Below are positions 54,591-64,000 of a stretch of DNA of 64,000 bases, piece by piece. The DNA is from Colocasia esculenta (Eukaryota; Streptophyta; Magnoliopsida; Alismatales; Araceae): the NCBI GenBank assembly GCA_014218235.1, contig CM024763.1, forward strand, positions 84,740,244-84,804,243. Reading direction: 5' to 3'. The translations under genes were made by a program, and so were the position numbers. The notes under the pieces are model-generated. The model saw only the letters and a program-made list of their open reading frames with translations. It ran no database searches and had not been told where the DNA came from. The first letter of the stretch is position 1, and every line of letters starts with the position of its first letter.

Positions 54591-54691
54591 GTGTGTGGTA
54601 TCCCTTGCGAGGCTTCGGCCCGTTCGCGGGAGACGGACTCGGGTCAAGCACGTTACCGGTTTAACAGGCTTGGACGAGGCGTTCCGTCACA
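54591..54691 (+). mobile_element. 3' end of the broken G2 LTR
   Basis: It matches the last 100 bp of the G3 LTR (59721-59820), including TTGCGAGGCTTC, CCCGTTCGCGGGA and the terminal GTTCCGTCACA. The counterpart of 59047-59720 is missing, so about 670 bp of the G2 LTR were deleted together with the rest of the second C1 copy. Confidence 0.88.
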
Positions 54692-54693
54692 GT

Positions 54694-54705
54694 TGGTATC
54701 AGAGC
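54694..54705 (+). other. Primer binding site of G2
   Basis: TGGTATCAGAGC lies two bases after the LTR end. Confidence 0.92.
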
Positions 54706-54845
54706 AAGGTCCATGTGAATATAAAGGAATTAAGAAGTTACATAGCCATATCTTCTTCTAGATATACTGCTGGTAGCTGGCCTTGGTTTTGTAATGACTC
54801 GTTGTTTTGCCTATGGTTGGCTTGTTGTGTGTGTAGGCAGTTGTA

Positions 54846-55168
54846 ATGGCCGATAGAAGAGACTAGGGTGTGGAGGAGATGACCCTGAGGAGTCGACTCA
54901 GCGAATGATAGAAAGGATTTGGGAGAGCCTCACCGAAATTCGGATGAGGATGGATCAGCAGGCACCGATACCACCAGTGGTCGGAAAGGCGGTACCTGTG
55001 GCCCCAGTTCCACCACCGCCAAGGGTGGAGGTACCTTTTGTGGCACCAGTACCACCATCACCACCCGTGATTGCGGCAGAAGAGTCAGTGGTGCAAGTTG
55101 AAAGGTTTTTGAGGTTGCAACCGCACACTTATACAGGAGGGCCGAATCCAGATATAGCAGAGCACTAG
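54846..55168 (+). pseudogene. G2 gag N-terminal part
   Basis: The ATG at 54846 opens MADRRD, followed by a TAG where G3 reads Trp. A frame change leads into RMIERIWESLTEIRMRMDQQ, a proline-rich spacer and RFLRLQPHTYTGGPNPD, the start of the capsid domain. A second TAG ends this frame at 55166, again where G3 has Trp. The gene is a gypsy gag interrupted by point changes. Confidence 0.87.
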
Positions 55169-55192
55169 AATCATGAGATTGAGAGGGTCTTT

Positions 55193-56545
55193 ATGACCAT
55201 GAGGTGTCCAGCAGCAGACAAAGTTGTGTTGGCTACTTTTAAGTTGAGGAGATTTGCGCAGGAATGGTGGCGTCTGAAGATGCAGACTACCTTTGCAGGC
55301 AGAATAGAGGGTGCTTTTACCTGGTCTGAATTTCTTGAAGTGTTTAATGATACATTCTTTCCTCTTCAAGTGCAGCAGGCAAAAAGGGAGCAGTTCAGGA
55401 CCTTGCAGCAAGGTGGGACATCGGTTTTGGAATATCAGATGCGGTTCATGGCACTGAGCAGGTATGCATCCTATGTTGTCACGGATAATGCTATGATGGT
55501 TGAATATTTTATCCGTGGTTTGAGGCCAGAATTGCAGACTACAATAATACCATTAATGTGTAGAACAGTTGATGAAGCAGCTCAGAGAGCAGCCACTCTT
55601 AAGAGAGCAGTTCGGACTCGTCAGGTGGGCGAGTCAGGTTCGGGTAGTTTCCGGCTACCCCAGCAGTTAGCAGGTGTAAGTAAGGGTAAAGCACCAGCGG
55701 GACCTTCCTCATCTGGTTTTGGTAAGTGGGGCCAGAAATTAAAGCAAGCATTTAAAGGTAAAGGAAGAGGATGGGGAGGTCATCAGCATGTTCAGCAGGG
55801 TCGTGGTAAGCCGGAGGTGGAAGAATCACAGCAAAGTACCGCTAGGCAGCCTATCCTTCCACCAGGCTATAGGTGTTTTAACTGCAATCAGCCGGGGCAT
55901 TTGATCCGTAATTGTCCCTATCCGAGGGAATATGGTTATGGTAGAGGTGTTCAGCAGCCGCAGCAGTCTCAGCAGCCACCAACAGGTCGTGGCAGAGGAG
56001 CATTACCGGAGAGAGGTAGGGGCCAGGTTATGGCTATCACCCGTGCTCAGGCAGAGGCATCAAATATGATAGAAGGTACTATCCCCATTTATGAATATTT
56101 AGCAAAAGTTTTAGTTGATTCAGGTGCCTCGCATTCATTTATTTCTGAAGAATTTTTGGATAGTATGGCTCATCCTTTAGAAGAAAAATCATGTGAATTA
56201 GTAGTGGAGGTTCCCTCTGGTGAGTTTATGCTCACCTCGTGTTATATAGATGAGGCTCCAGTTGTGTTTAAAGGGAACCAGATGCCAGGTCGATTATATG
56301 CCTTGCAGTTGACTGATTATGATATCATTTTGGGTATGGACTGGCTTGAGGCCTATGGAGCTATGCTAGATTGCAGGAAGAAAAGGATCAGATTTTGTCA
56401 CCCCAATGGTTCTGTATTTGAATATCAAGGTATGTCTTTTTGTGCTTCTAAGTTCATAATTTCTGCAATTAGAGCTAGAAGGTTGATTAATGCAGGGTGT
56501 GTGGCTTACTTAGCTTCTATAAGTTTGATAGAAACTAGTAAGTGA
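55193..56545 (+). pseudogene. G2 gag capsid, zinc knuckle and protease
   Basis: A long open stretch holds the capsid domain (MRCPAADKVVLATFKLRRF, EYQMRFMALSRYA), a basic Gly/Gln-rich region, a zinc knuckle CFNCNQPGHLIRNC (55874-55915) and the aspartic protease (VLVDSGASHSFISEEF, then DYDIILGMDWLE). The DSG active site is intact. Gag and pro share the frame; a TGA at 56543 stands where G3 continues into pol. Apart from that stop this is the best-preserved polyprotein part of G2. Confidence 0.92.
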
Positions 56546-56560
56546 GTTGAGGCAGTTCCC

Positions 56561-57531
56561 GTGGTTAGGGAATTTGCGGATGTGTTTCCTAATGAGTTGC
56601 CTGGTTTAGCTCCACACAGAGAGGTGGACTTTACTGTTGAGTTGTTGCCGGGTACCATGCCGATTTCTAAAGCACCCTATCGGATGGCACTGGCAGAGCT
56701 CAAAGAATTGAAGAAGCAATTGGAAGAATTGTTAGAAAAAGGGTTTATCAGACCGAGTCACTCCCCGTGGGGAGCACCAGTGTTATTTGTGAAAAAGAAG
56801 GATGGAAGCTTTCAATTGTGTACTGATTATAGAAAGTTGAATAATGTGACCATTAAGAATAAGTACCCGTTGCCAAGAATAGATGATTTGTTTGACCAAT
56901 TGCAGTCAGTCAAGGTGTTTTCTAAAATTGATTTGAAGTCAGGGTACCATCAATTGAGAATCAGAGAGGAGGATATAGATAAAACAGCTTTCAGGACTAG
57001 ATATGGTCACTATGAGTTTATGGTTATGTCGTTTGGGCTGACCAATGCTCCTGCAGCTTTCATGGATCTGATGAACAGAATTTTTCATCCGTACTTGGAC
57101 CAATTCATTGTGGTCTTTATAGATGATATTCTGATTTATTCAGCTTCTGAAGAGGAGCATGCTGCTCATTTGAGGTTTACTCTTCAGTTATTAAGAGATA
57201 ATCAGTTGTTTAGTAAATTTAGCAAGTGTGAGTTCTGGTTGAAGGAAATTCAATTTTTGGGTCATGTCATCTCGGTAGATGGAGTGGCAGTCGATCCAAG
57301 TAAAGTGGAATCGGTGATGAAGTGGGAAGTACCTAAGACAATTACAGAAATTAGAAGTTTCTTGGGGCTGGCAGGCTATTATAGGCGCTTCATACAAGAT
57401 TTTTCTAAGATTGCGGCACCCATGACTAGACTCACTAGGAAAGGTGTGTCATTTGTGTGGTCCAGAGAGTGTCAGAGAAGTTTTATGGAATTAAAGAAAA
57501 GGCTTACTACAGCACCGATATTGACACTACC
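56561..57531 (+). pseudogene. G2 reverse transcriptase, cut by G3
   Basis: The gypsy RT is open and contains FADVFPNELPGLAPHREVDF, KAPYRMALAEL, WGAPVLFVKKKDG, TDYRKLNNVT, SKIDLKSGYHQLRI, FGLTNAPAAFMDLMN and the catalytic VFIDDILIY. It continues through FLGHVIS and FLGLAGYYRRF toward RNase H. At 57531 the G3 LTR begins, and codons beyond (to 57685) are LTR sequence. RNase H and integrase of G2 must lie beyond the window, after G3. Confidence 0.93.
57527..57531. repeat. Presumed left target site of G3 (CTACC)
   Basis: These are the five bases before the G3 LTR; the right copy is outside the window. Confidence 0.45.
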
Positions 57532-59820
57532 TGTAACGTCGCGTGTTTTTCGGATCCATGCGGATCATGTGTGTTGTGGTTGTGGCGGCCGTTGTGAGGC
57601 CAGTGTGAGTTGGTTGTGTGGAATGTTTGGTGTGGATGTGTGGTTTGTTCAGGTGAAGTGCAGGTTTGGTCCTGAAATGAGATAGGACCTGCTGCAGTTG
57701 AGTTGGAGTTGGAGGCCAGGGGTGGTCGCTGACTTGTTGGCGTCCAGATAGGTGGCCGTTGACAGCATGAACTTGGCGGCTCAAGATGTGGACGTTGATG
57801 ATGGCGGTTACCATTGGCGGTAGAGGGGTTGACGCCAACCTGAGAATTCTACAGGTTATAGGGTCACCTGAGGGCAGGTTTCCTACCCTGTTCTCATTCT
57901 CCCTTGCCCCAGCTTGTTGTCCCCGTGTCCCTAAAGCTTCTAGCAGGTACTGAAGGGTGGTTGGATGATCGTAGAACGCGTGGCGTTGCTGAATTACGTG
58001 AGGAAACGCCGTGGCGTGGTGCAATTCCCGTGGGAGCTCGCGCGGAGGTTCGGTTCGGGTAAAACCGAGAGATTGCGGGAGGTTCTAGCATGTTCTGAGG
58101 TAGGGGACGAACCCTGTTAACTCCGTAGGATCATTAAAATATGACTTAACCACCTGAAACAACAGATTTAATGCATTTCGGATTAAGTTGCACCATGCGG
58201 GGTAATAGTGTGGTTTGGTGAATTTAGGCAGTAAAACATGTTGTTTTGGTTTAAATATGGTGCATGGATGTTAGAGGGATCATTACAGTATGTTTTCCGT
58301 TGTTTTAACGGTTGGAAAACCCATAGATTCGGATTAGGGTTTTGCAGGGTTTGAGGCCGAAGAACTTGGTGTCAACATCGTTTGTCGCCAAGCTCATCAG
58401 CCAGGATGTAGACAGCCAGGTCCCTTGCCGTCGACTTCCTGTAAGCGGCAGTTGATGTGGCCGCCTACTGGTTATAAACAGGAATGACCAATTATGGTAT
58501 TTATCGATGATGCATGTGCATTGGCACCTGAGGTGCACTGAGTGCACAGAGTTCTTGTGTTTAGCATACAAGGTTTGCAGTTAGTTACCTACTTTCATGG
58601 CTGCGCGTTATTTACGCGAGTCCAGTTGGGTTCACGTGTAGTGGACCGTTGTTATTGTGGTTTACATGAGGTTTCACGTGGTTTGTGTGTGACGTGCACG
58701 TGGTTATGTGTACGTGGCGAGTAGTACGACGCCTACCGTGGTTACCTCTCCAGTTGGGTGCCCCAGGTTCTTTGTGAGCCAGGCTGTTAGCTCGGGGCTT
58801 TGTCCCGATACTTGTGTTGTACCGTCGAGGTCTGTGTCGTCTGACCTGGACACCCTCACTCCTGTGTTTGAGTTGCACGTCCGGCTGAGGGAAAGACGAC
58901 AGTGGGACAGTGACACTTGTGTTTGTCTTTAGTCACTTGTAGCGCGCTCGTAGTTGGGGGTACGGACACTAGTAGACGTACTGGACCCCAGCTAGTCCTT
59001 TTCCAGTGCCTCACTCTAGAGTGTTCCGGGCCAGGATCTCTAGAGGTGCCAGGCATGGGCCTGTGACCGTGTGGTCCGCAGGTGGTGGTGTTTAGTTCGT
59101 CTCCACAGTTGCTTGACCTTTTCACATGGAGCGGCAGCTGGACCTTTCGTCCGTGGCTGCGAGACTGAGGTTAGACCTGTGTTAGCTTGTCCGAGTCAGT
59201 TACTGGTGTCGCGAACCAGTTCACGTGGCTCGTGTTGGCTATCTCTACTTTAGCTTGTACACTGTACTGGTTTTCCGTTTATTATTAAAGTTGTTTTCTC
59301 GTAGTCGGCAGACGGTGAGTACTTTTACAGCTTTAATATCCTATTTAGCTATTCAATAAATTGTTGGTATTGTTTACTGCTTTCGTACCTGTGGTTTTGG
59401 TTTGCTCGGTGTTGGGGGAGTTCCCTACTGAGCCAGTGACTAGCGAGGCTCACCCCTACCCCCACAGGTGAGAGCGAGGAGGACGTTTCATGACCGTCGT
59501 CCAGTTCAGAGCCACGCTGTAGCGGTGCAGGGTTGGTACCTTCAGCTGTGTAGTGTCAGCTCCAGCAGTGTAGCTAAGTTAGTTGTTTACTTTCTTCAGT
59601 TGTACCTCGAGGTATGCCCCAGGCTCTTGTACCCCTTTTCAGTTTTGTGGAAATTTGGATATGTAAATTTGTGAAATATATATAAAATGTAGTGTGTTCC
59701 TTTGTGTTTACACGGACTGTGGTTTGGTATCCCTTGCGAGGCTTCAGCCCGTTCGCGGGAGGCGGACTCGGATCAAGTACGTTATTGGTTTAACGGGCTT
59801 GTTCGAGGCGTTCCGTCACA
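57532..59820 (+). repeat. 5' LTR of G3
   Basis: It begins TGTAACGTCGCG and ends GTTCCGTCACA before the primer site. It contains GGCGTC/GACGCC-type motifs at 57737-57838 and 58365-58460, a splice-donor-like GAGGTAGGGG at 58098, and near its end GGCTCACCCCTACCCCCACAG (59449-59467), resembling a branch/pyrimidine tract and acceptor. Part of it (58620-59046) matches the G2 LTR at 16230-16641. Confidence 0.93.
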
Positions 59821-59822
59821 GT

Positions 59823-59834
59823 TGGTATCAGAGC
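59823..59834 (+). other. Primer binding site of G3
   Basis: TGGTATCAGAGC lies two bases after the LTR end. The leader 59835-59972 has no gene. Confidence 0.92.
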
Positions 59835-59972
59835 AAGGTCCGTGTTAATAAAGGGAACTAGAAAGATACATAGCCTTATTTCGGTCTTTGTATACTGCTG
59901 GAAGGGACCCTGGTTTTTGATAATTTGCTGTTTTGATTTTTGTTTGGTGATTTGTTTATGTAGAAATTTCTG

Positions 59973-61208
59973 GTATGGCTGATAGAAGAGATTGGGGGGT
60001 GGAGGAGATGATCCGGAGGAGAGTACCCAACGTATGATTGAAAGAATCTGGGAAAGCCTCACGGATATCGGGCGAGGATGGATTAGCAGGCGCCGGTACC
60101 ACCGGTTGCAGTGCCACCTGGGGATGGAGAGGTTGTACCTGTAGCTCCAGTTCCACCAAGAGTGGAAGTGCCTTTTGCAGCACCTGTGCCACCACCACCA
60201 CCAGTGCTGATAGCATAAGAACCTGTGATGCAGGTGGAGAAGTTTCTGAGATTGCAGCCGCCTACTTATTCAGGAGGGCCGAATCCAGATACAGCAAAGC
60301 ATTGGGTTCATGAGATTGAAAGAGTTTTTGCAACTATGAGGTGTCCGGCAGCAGATAGAGTTGTGTTAGCTGCTTATCAGTTGAGGGGTTTTGCATTGGA
60401 ATGGTGGCGACTGAAGATGCAGACCACCTTTGCAGGCAGGACAGAAGAGGCTATTGCTTGGTCAGAATTTCTCGATGTATTTAATGATACATTCTTTCTG
60501 ATTCAAGTGCAGCAAGTAAAAAGAGAGCAGTTTCGGACTCTCCAGTAAGGTAACTCTTCAGTCTCAGAGTACCATATGAGATTTATGGCACTTAGCCGTT
60601 ATGCGCCATATGTGGTTTCAGATAATAATATGATGGTTGAGTATTTTATTAGAGGATTGAGAGTGGAGTTGCAGGATGCGATAGTACCTCTCATGTGCAA
60701 GACAGTGGAAGAGGCAGCTCAGAGAGCAGCTACTTTAGAGAGGTCTATTCGGACTCGTCAGGTGGGCAAGTCAGGTTCAGGTAGTTTTCAGCTACCGCAG
60801 CAGTCGGTGGGTGCAAGCAAGGGCAAGGCACCAGCAGGACCTTCTTCATCAGGTGTCGGTAAATGGGGTCAGAAATTAAAGCAAGCATTTAAAGGCAGAG
60901 GAAGAGGATTGGGAGGTTGTCCGCAGTTCCAGTAGGGCCGAGGTAGGCCTGAGGTAGAGTAGTCGCAGCAGAGTACTGCCAGGCAGCCTATTGTTCCACT
61001 AGGATATAGGTGTTATAATTGTAATCAGCCGGGACATTTGATCCGCAATTGTCCCAATCCGAGAGAATATGGATATGGAAGAGGTGTGCAGCAGCAGCAG
61101 CCTCAGCAGTTTCAGCAGCCACAGGCAGGTCGTGGCAGAGGAGCACCGCAGCAGCGGGGAAGAGGCCGGGTTATGGCTATCACCCGAGCCTAGGCGGAGG
61201 CATCGAAT
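59973..61208 (+). pseudogene. G3 gag
   Basis: The ATG at 59973 (MADRRDWGVEE) is soon followed by a frameshift. The capsid domain is open at 60225-60548 (FLRLQPPTYSGGPNPD, VVLAAYQLRGFALEWWRL) and 60576-60935 (MRFMALSRYAPYVV), separated by a TAA at 60546. The basic region and the zinc knuckle CYNCNQPGHLIRNC (about 61010-61054) follow, with stops at 60933, 60960 and 61191. Compared with G2, several stops are TAG or TAA at Gln codons. It cannot make a full Gag. Confidence 0.9.
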
Positions 61209-61980
61209 ATGATAGAAGGTACTTTACCTCTTTATAATTATTCAGCAAGAGTCTTATTTGATTCGGGTGCCTCTCATTCTTTCATTTCCGAAGAATTTTT
61301 GGATTGTATAGCTCATCCTTTAGAGGAGAAGTCTTGTAAGTTAGTAGTGGAGGTTCCTTCGGGTGAGTTCCTACTCACTTCAAGTTATATAGATGAAGCT
61401 CCTGTTATGATTGAAGGGAACCAATGCCGGGTCGATTGTATGCCTGCAGTTGTCAGATTATGATATTATTCTGGGTATGGATTGGCTTGAGATGTATAGA
61501 GCAATGTTAGATTGCAGAAAGAAAAGGATCAAGTTTTGTCATCCTAATGGTGCAGTATTTGAATATCAAGGTATGCCTTTTTATACCTCTAAGTTTCTAA
61601 TTTCTGCAATTAAAGCTAGAAAGTTGATAAATGCTGGGTGTGTGGCTTATTTAGCCTCGGTAAGTCTGGTAGAAGCTAGTCAGCCAGTGGAAGCAGTTCC
61701 CGTGGTTAGGGAATTTGCTGATGTTTTTCCTGAGGATTTGCCTGGTTTAGCTCCACATAGAGAGGTGGACTTTACTATTGAGTTGCTGCCAGGTACCATG
61801 CCGATTTCTAAAGCTCCATATCGGATGGCACTAGCAGAACTTAAAGAATTGAAAAAGCAGTTAGAAGAATTGTTGCAGAAAGGTTTTATTAGACCGGGTC
61901 ATTCCCCGTGGGGAGCGCCGGTTTTATTGTGCAAAAGAAAGATGGAAGTTTTCGAATGTGTATTGATTATAGGAAGTTGA
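61209..61980 (+). pseudogene. G3 protease and start of reverse transcriptase
   Basis: Frame 61209-61463 holds the protease (VLFDSGASHSFISEEF with intact DSG). A one-base deletion at about 61425 moves the frame to 61411-61980, which continues DYDIILGMDWLE, EFADVFPEDLPGLAP and the RT N-terminus (KAPYRMALAEL, HSPWGAPVL). Another frame change at about 61925 leads into the next fragment. Confidence 0.9.
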
Positions 61981-62360
61981 ATGATGTGACCATTAAGAAT
62001 AAGTACCCATTGCCGAGGATAGATGATCTGTTTGATCAGTTGCAATCAGCAAAGGTATTTTCTAAAATTGATTTGAGGTCCGGGTACCATCAGTTGAGAA
62101 TTAAAGTGGAAGATATAGATAAGACAGCTTTTAGAACTAGATATGGTCACTTTGAGTTTGTGGTTATGCCATTTGGGTTGACTAATGCTCCTGTAGGTTT
62201 TATGGATCTGATGAATAGAATTTTTCATCCATATTTAGATCAATTCATTGTGCTCTTTATTGATGATATTCTAATTTATTCAGCATCTGAAGAGGAGCAT
62301 GCAACTCATTTGAGGTTTACTCTGCAGTTGTTAAGGGATAACAGTTGTTTGCCAAATTAG
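61908..62360 (+). pseudogene. G3 reverse transcriptase core
   Basis: It carries CIDYRKLNDVTIKNKYPLPR, SKIDLRSGYHQLRI, FGLTNAPVGFMDLMN and the catalytic FIDDILIYS box. One or two deletions near 62340-62400 remove the FAKFSKCEFWL part seen in G2. The catalytic residues remain. Confidence 0.92.
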
Positions 62361-62372
62361 TAAGTGTGAATT

Positions 62373-63371
62373 TTGGTTGAAAGAAATTCAGTTTCTAGGT
62401 CATGTTATTTCAGCAAAGGAGTAGCAGTGGACCCAAGTAAAGTGGAAGCAGTGATGAGATGGGAAGTGCCTAGGACAAATACCGAGATTAGAAGTTTTCT
62501 AGGATTGGCAGGTTATTATAGGCGCTTTATGCAAGATTTTTCTAAGATAGCAGCACCTATGACTAAATTGACCAGGAAAGGGGTGCCATTTGTATGGTCC
62601 GGTGAATGTCAGAAAAGTTTTATAGAATTGAAGAAAAGACTTACATCAGCACCTATAGTGACATTACCGGCAGGGAGTGGTGGTTTTGTGTTGTATACTG
62701 ATGCTTCAAGGAGAGGACTTGGCGTAGTGCTTATGCAGCATGGTAAAGTAATAGCTTATGCATCCAGGCAATTGAAGCCAGCAGAGGAGAATTACTCCAC
62801 TCATGATTTGGAATTGGCAGCAGTTGTGTTTGCCTTGAAAATGTGGAGGCATTATCTATATGGCGAGAGATTTGAGATCTTTATAGATCATAAAAGCTTG
62901 AAGTATATCTTCTCGCAGAAGGATTTAAACCTTCGTCAGCGCAGATGGATTGAATATTTGAGGGATTATGATTTCAGTTTGGCTTACCATCCGGGTAAGG
63001 CCAATGTTGTAGCTGATGCCTTGAGCAGAAAGGCATATGTAAGCTTGATGATGATTAAAGAATGGAAGTTGTATGAAGAAGTAGCAGAGAATTCCTTGTA
63101 TGTGCCCAGTAGTCAGCGACGGGCGGTTCTAGCTGCTAGTGCTGTAGAGCCGTCTTTGTATTGGCAGATTATTGAGGCTCAGAGAGCAGATGCAAATTTA
63201 GCTGAAATTGTGAAAATGGACGGAGTTTCCATAGATGATAATTGTGTGGTCAGGCTCAGGGGCAGGTTGTTTGTTCCTGCAGAAAGAGAAGTAAAGCAGC
63301 GAGTTTTGGAAGAGGCTCATAAATCTAGGTACACTATCCATCCGGTAGTACTAAAATGTACCATGATTTGA
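62373..63371 (+). pseudogene. G3 RT thumb, RNase H and integrase zinc finger start
   Basis: The frame covers FLGLAGYYRRFM, then RNase H (LYTDASRRGLGVVLMQ, HDLELAAVVFALKMWRHYL, DHKSLKYIF) with its first Asp intact. The linker follows (YHPGKANVVADALSRK), then the start of the integrase zinc finger (HKSRYTIHP). A one-base loss at about 63345 shifts the frame. This fragment gives the RNase H that is missing from G2 within the window. Confidence 0.92.
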
Positions 63372-64000
63372 GAAAGCATTTCTAGTGGCCTCAAATGAAC
63401 AAGGAAATAGCAGAGTTTGTTTCAAGGTGTGTTGTCTGTCAGCAGATTAAAGCAGAGCATCAGAAGCCTGGAGGTCTATTGCAACCGTTACCCATTCCAC
63501 AGTGGAAGTGGGATGACATTGCTATGGACTTTGTGGTAGGTTTACCAAGATCGAGTTCAGGGCATAATGGAATATGGGTGTTTGTTGACAGATTGACCAA
63601 GGTATGCAAATTAGTAGCAGTAAGTATGTCTTGGACAGTGGACAGATTAGCAAATATTTATGTTGAAAGAATTGTTCCACTGCATGGTATTCCGAAGACT
63701 ATTGTGTCTGATAGAGATCCAAGATTTACCTCTGGTTTTTGGAGAAGTTTGCAAAGAGTAATTGGTTCTGAGTTGAGGTATAGCTCCGCTTATCATCCCC
63801 AGACAGATGGTCAGACAGAGAGGACTATTCAGACAATTGAAGATATGTTGCGGGCTTGTTGTTTGGTTTGGGGAGGTAGCTGGGAGCATCATTTGGGAAT
63901 GGTTGAGTTTGCCTATAATAATAGCTATCATACCAGTCTTGGGATTGCACCATATGAAGCTTTATATGGAAGGCCGTGTAGAACCCCATTGAACTGGCAT
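63345..64000 (+). pseudogene. G3 integrase, partial at window end
   Basis: In the shifted frame, after a TAG at about 63388 (Trp expected), the integrase continues with the Cys pair in CVVCQQIK. The catalytic core follows (IAMDFVVGLPR, SDRDPRFTSGF, QTDGQTERTIQ, all three acidic residues present), then EFAYNNSYHTSLGIAP and YGRPCRTPLNW at the last bases. From about 63391 to 64000 it is open and continues past the window. Chromodomain and 3' LTR lie outside. Confidence 0.9.

Larger units (their letters stand above)
57532..64000 (+). mobile_element. Ty3/gypsy chromovirus-type element G3 (runs off the window)
   Basis: A second plus-strand element of the same family as G2 has inserted into G2 pol. 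It has a 2289-bp LTR, primer site, and a decayed gag-pol through the integrase core at the window end. Gag, protease and RT are about as similar to G2 as sister copies. Numerous stops and small deletions show that it is inactive. Confidence 0.93.

Overview
The window looks like plant nuclear DNA, almost certainly repeat-rich intergenic heterochromatin. Every recognisable coding stretch belongs to an LTR retrotransposon, the polyproteins are of plant Ty3/gypsy chromovirus and Ty1/copia Sirevirus (SIRE/Maximus) type, and primer sites match the plant initiator tRNA-Met 3' end (TGGTATCAGAG). I see no host gene, no rRNA or tRNA gene and no bacterial feature. The species cannot be told from what I see.

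Layout. (1) 1-15135: gypsy element G1 on the minus strand (3' LTR 1-2630, cut by the window edge; gag-pol remains 2676-7121 and 11465-11643; 5' LTR 11826-15135). Its gag is split by an oppositely oriented solo LTR, S1 (7122-11464), with a perfect GTATG duplication. G1 itself sits inside an older LTR of its own kind (15136-15450). (2) 15451-16641 and 54591-54691 are the two ends of a broken plus-strand gypsy LTR (G2), whose gag-pol continues at 54846-57531. (3) Inside that LTR lies minus-strand Sirevirus C1 (16642-27906), followed by a truncated tandem second copy (27907-28217 plus 54478-54589). (4) Inside that second copy lies plus-strand Sirevirus C2 (28218-54477). (5) Inside C2 lie minus-strand Sirevirus C3 (31037-41742, GAACT duplication on both sides) and a gypsy-type solo LTR, S2 (42800-45699, CTGAT on both sides). 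(6) A second plus-strand gypsy element, G3 (57532 to beyond the window end), has inserted into G2 pol. Almost all polyproteins are broken by stops and frameshifts. The only long intact frame outside pol is the extra ORF of C1 (339 codons); that of C3 has a single in-frame stop.

The most interesting signal is non-coding. The Sirevirus LTRs carry arrays of 10-bp GTCGAC-centred palindromes in pairs 21 bp apart, repeated about every 74 bp (seven pairs in C3). C1 uses the form CTGTCGACAG; C2 and C3 use GTGTCGACAC or GTGTCGACCT. Smaller arrays recur inside the elements upstream of the extra, env-position ORF, between the array and a TATA-like sequence, which suggests an internal promoter for that ORF. 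The gypsy-type solo LTR S2 carries a CTGTCGACAG array with the same 21/52-bp spacing. Four further elements are shared among the Sireviruses and look like RNA structures with compensatory changes: a 40-nt hairpin in the LTR, an array of GAG...CTC mini-hairpins in the transcribed part of the C2 and C3 LTRs, and two conserved stem-loops after pol. C3 is a non-autonomous element that keeps zinc knuckles, coiled coils and the extra ORF but has no recognisable capsid domain, integrase or reverse transcriptase, and only relics of protease and RNase H.
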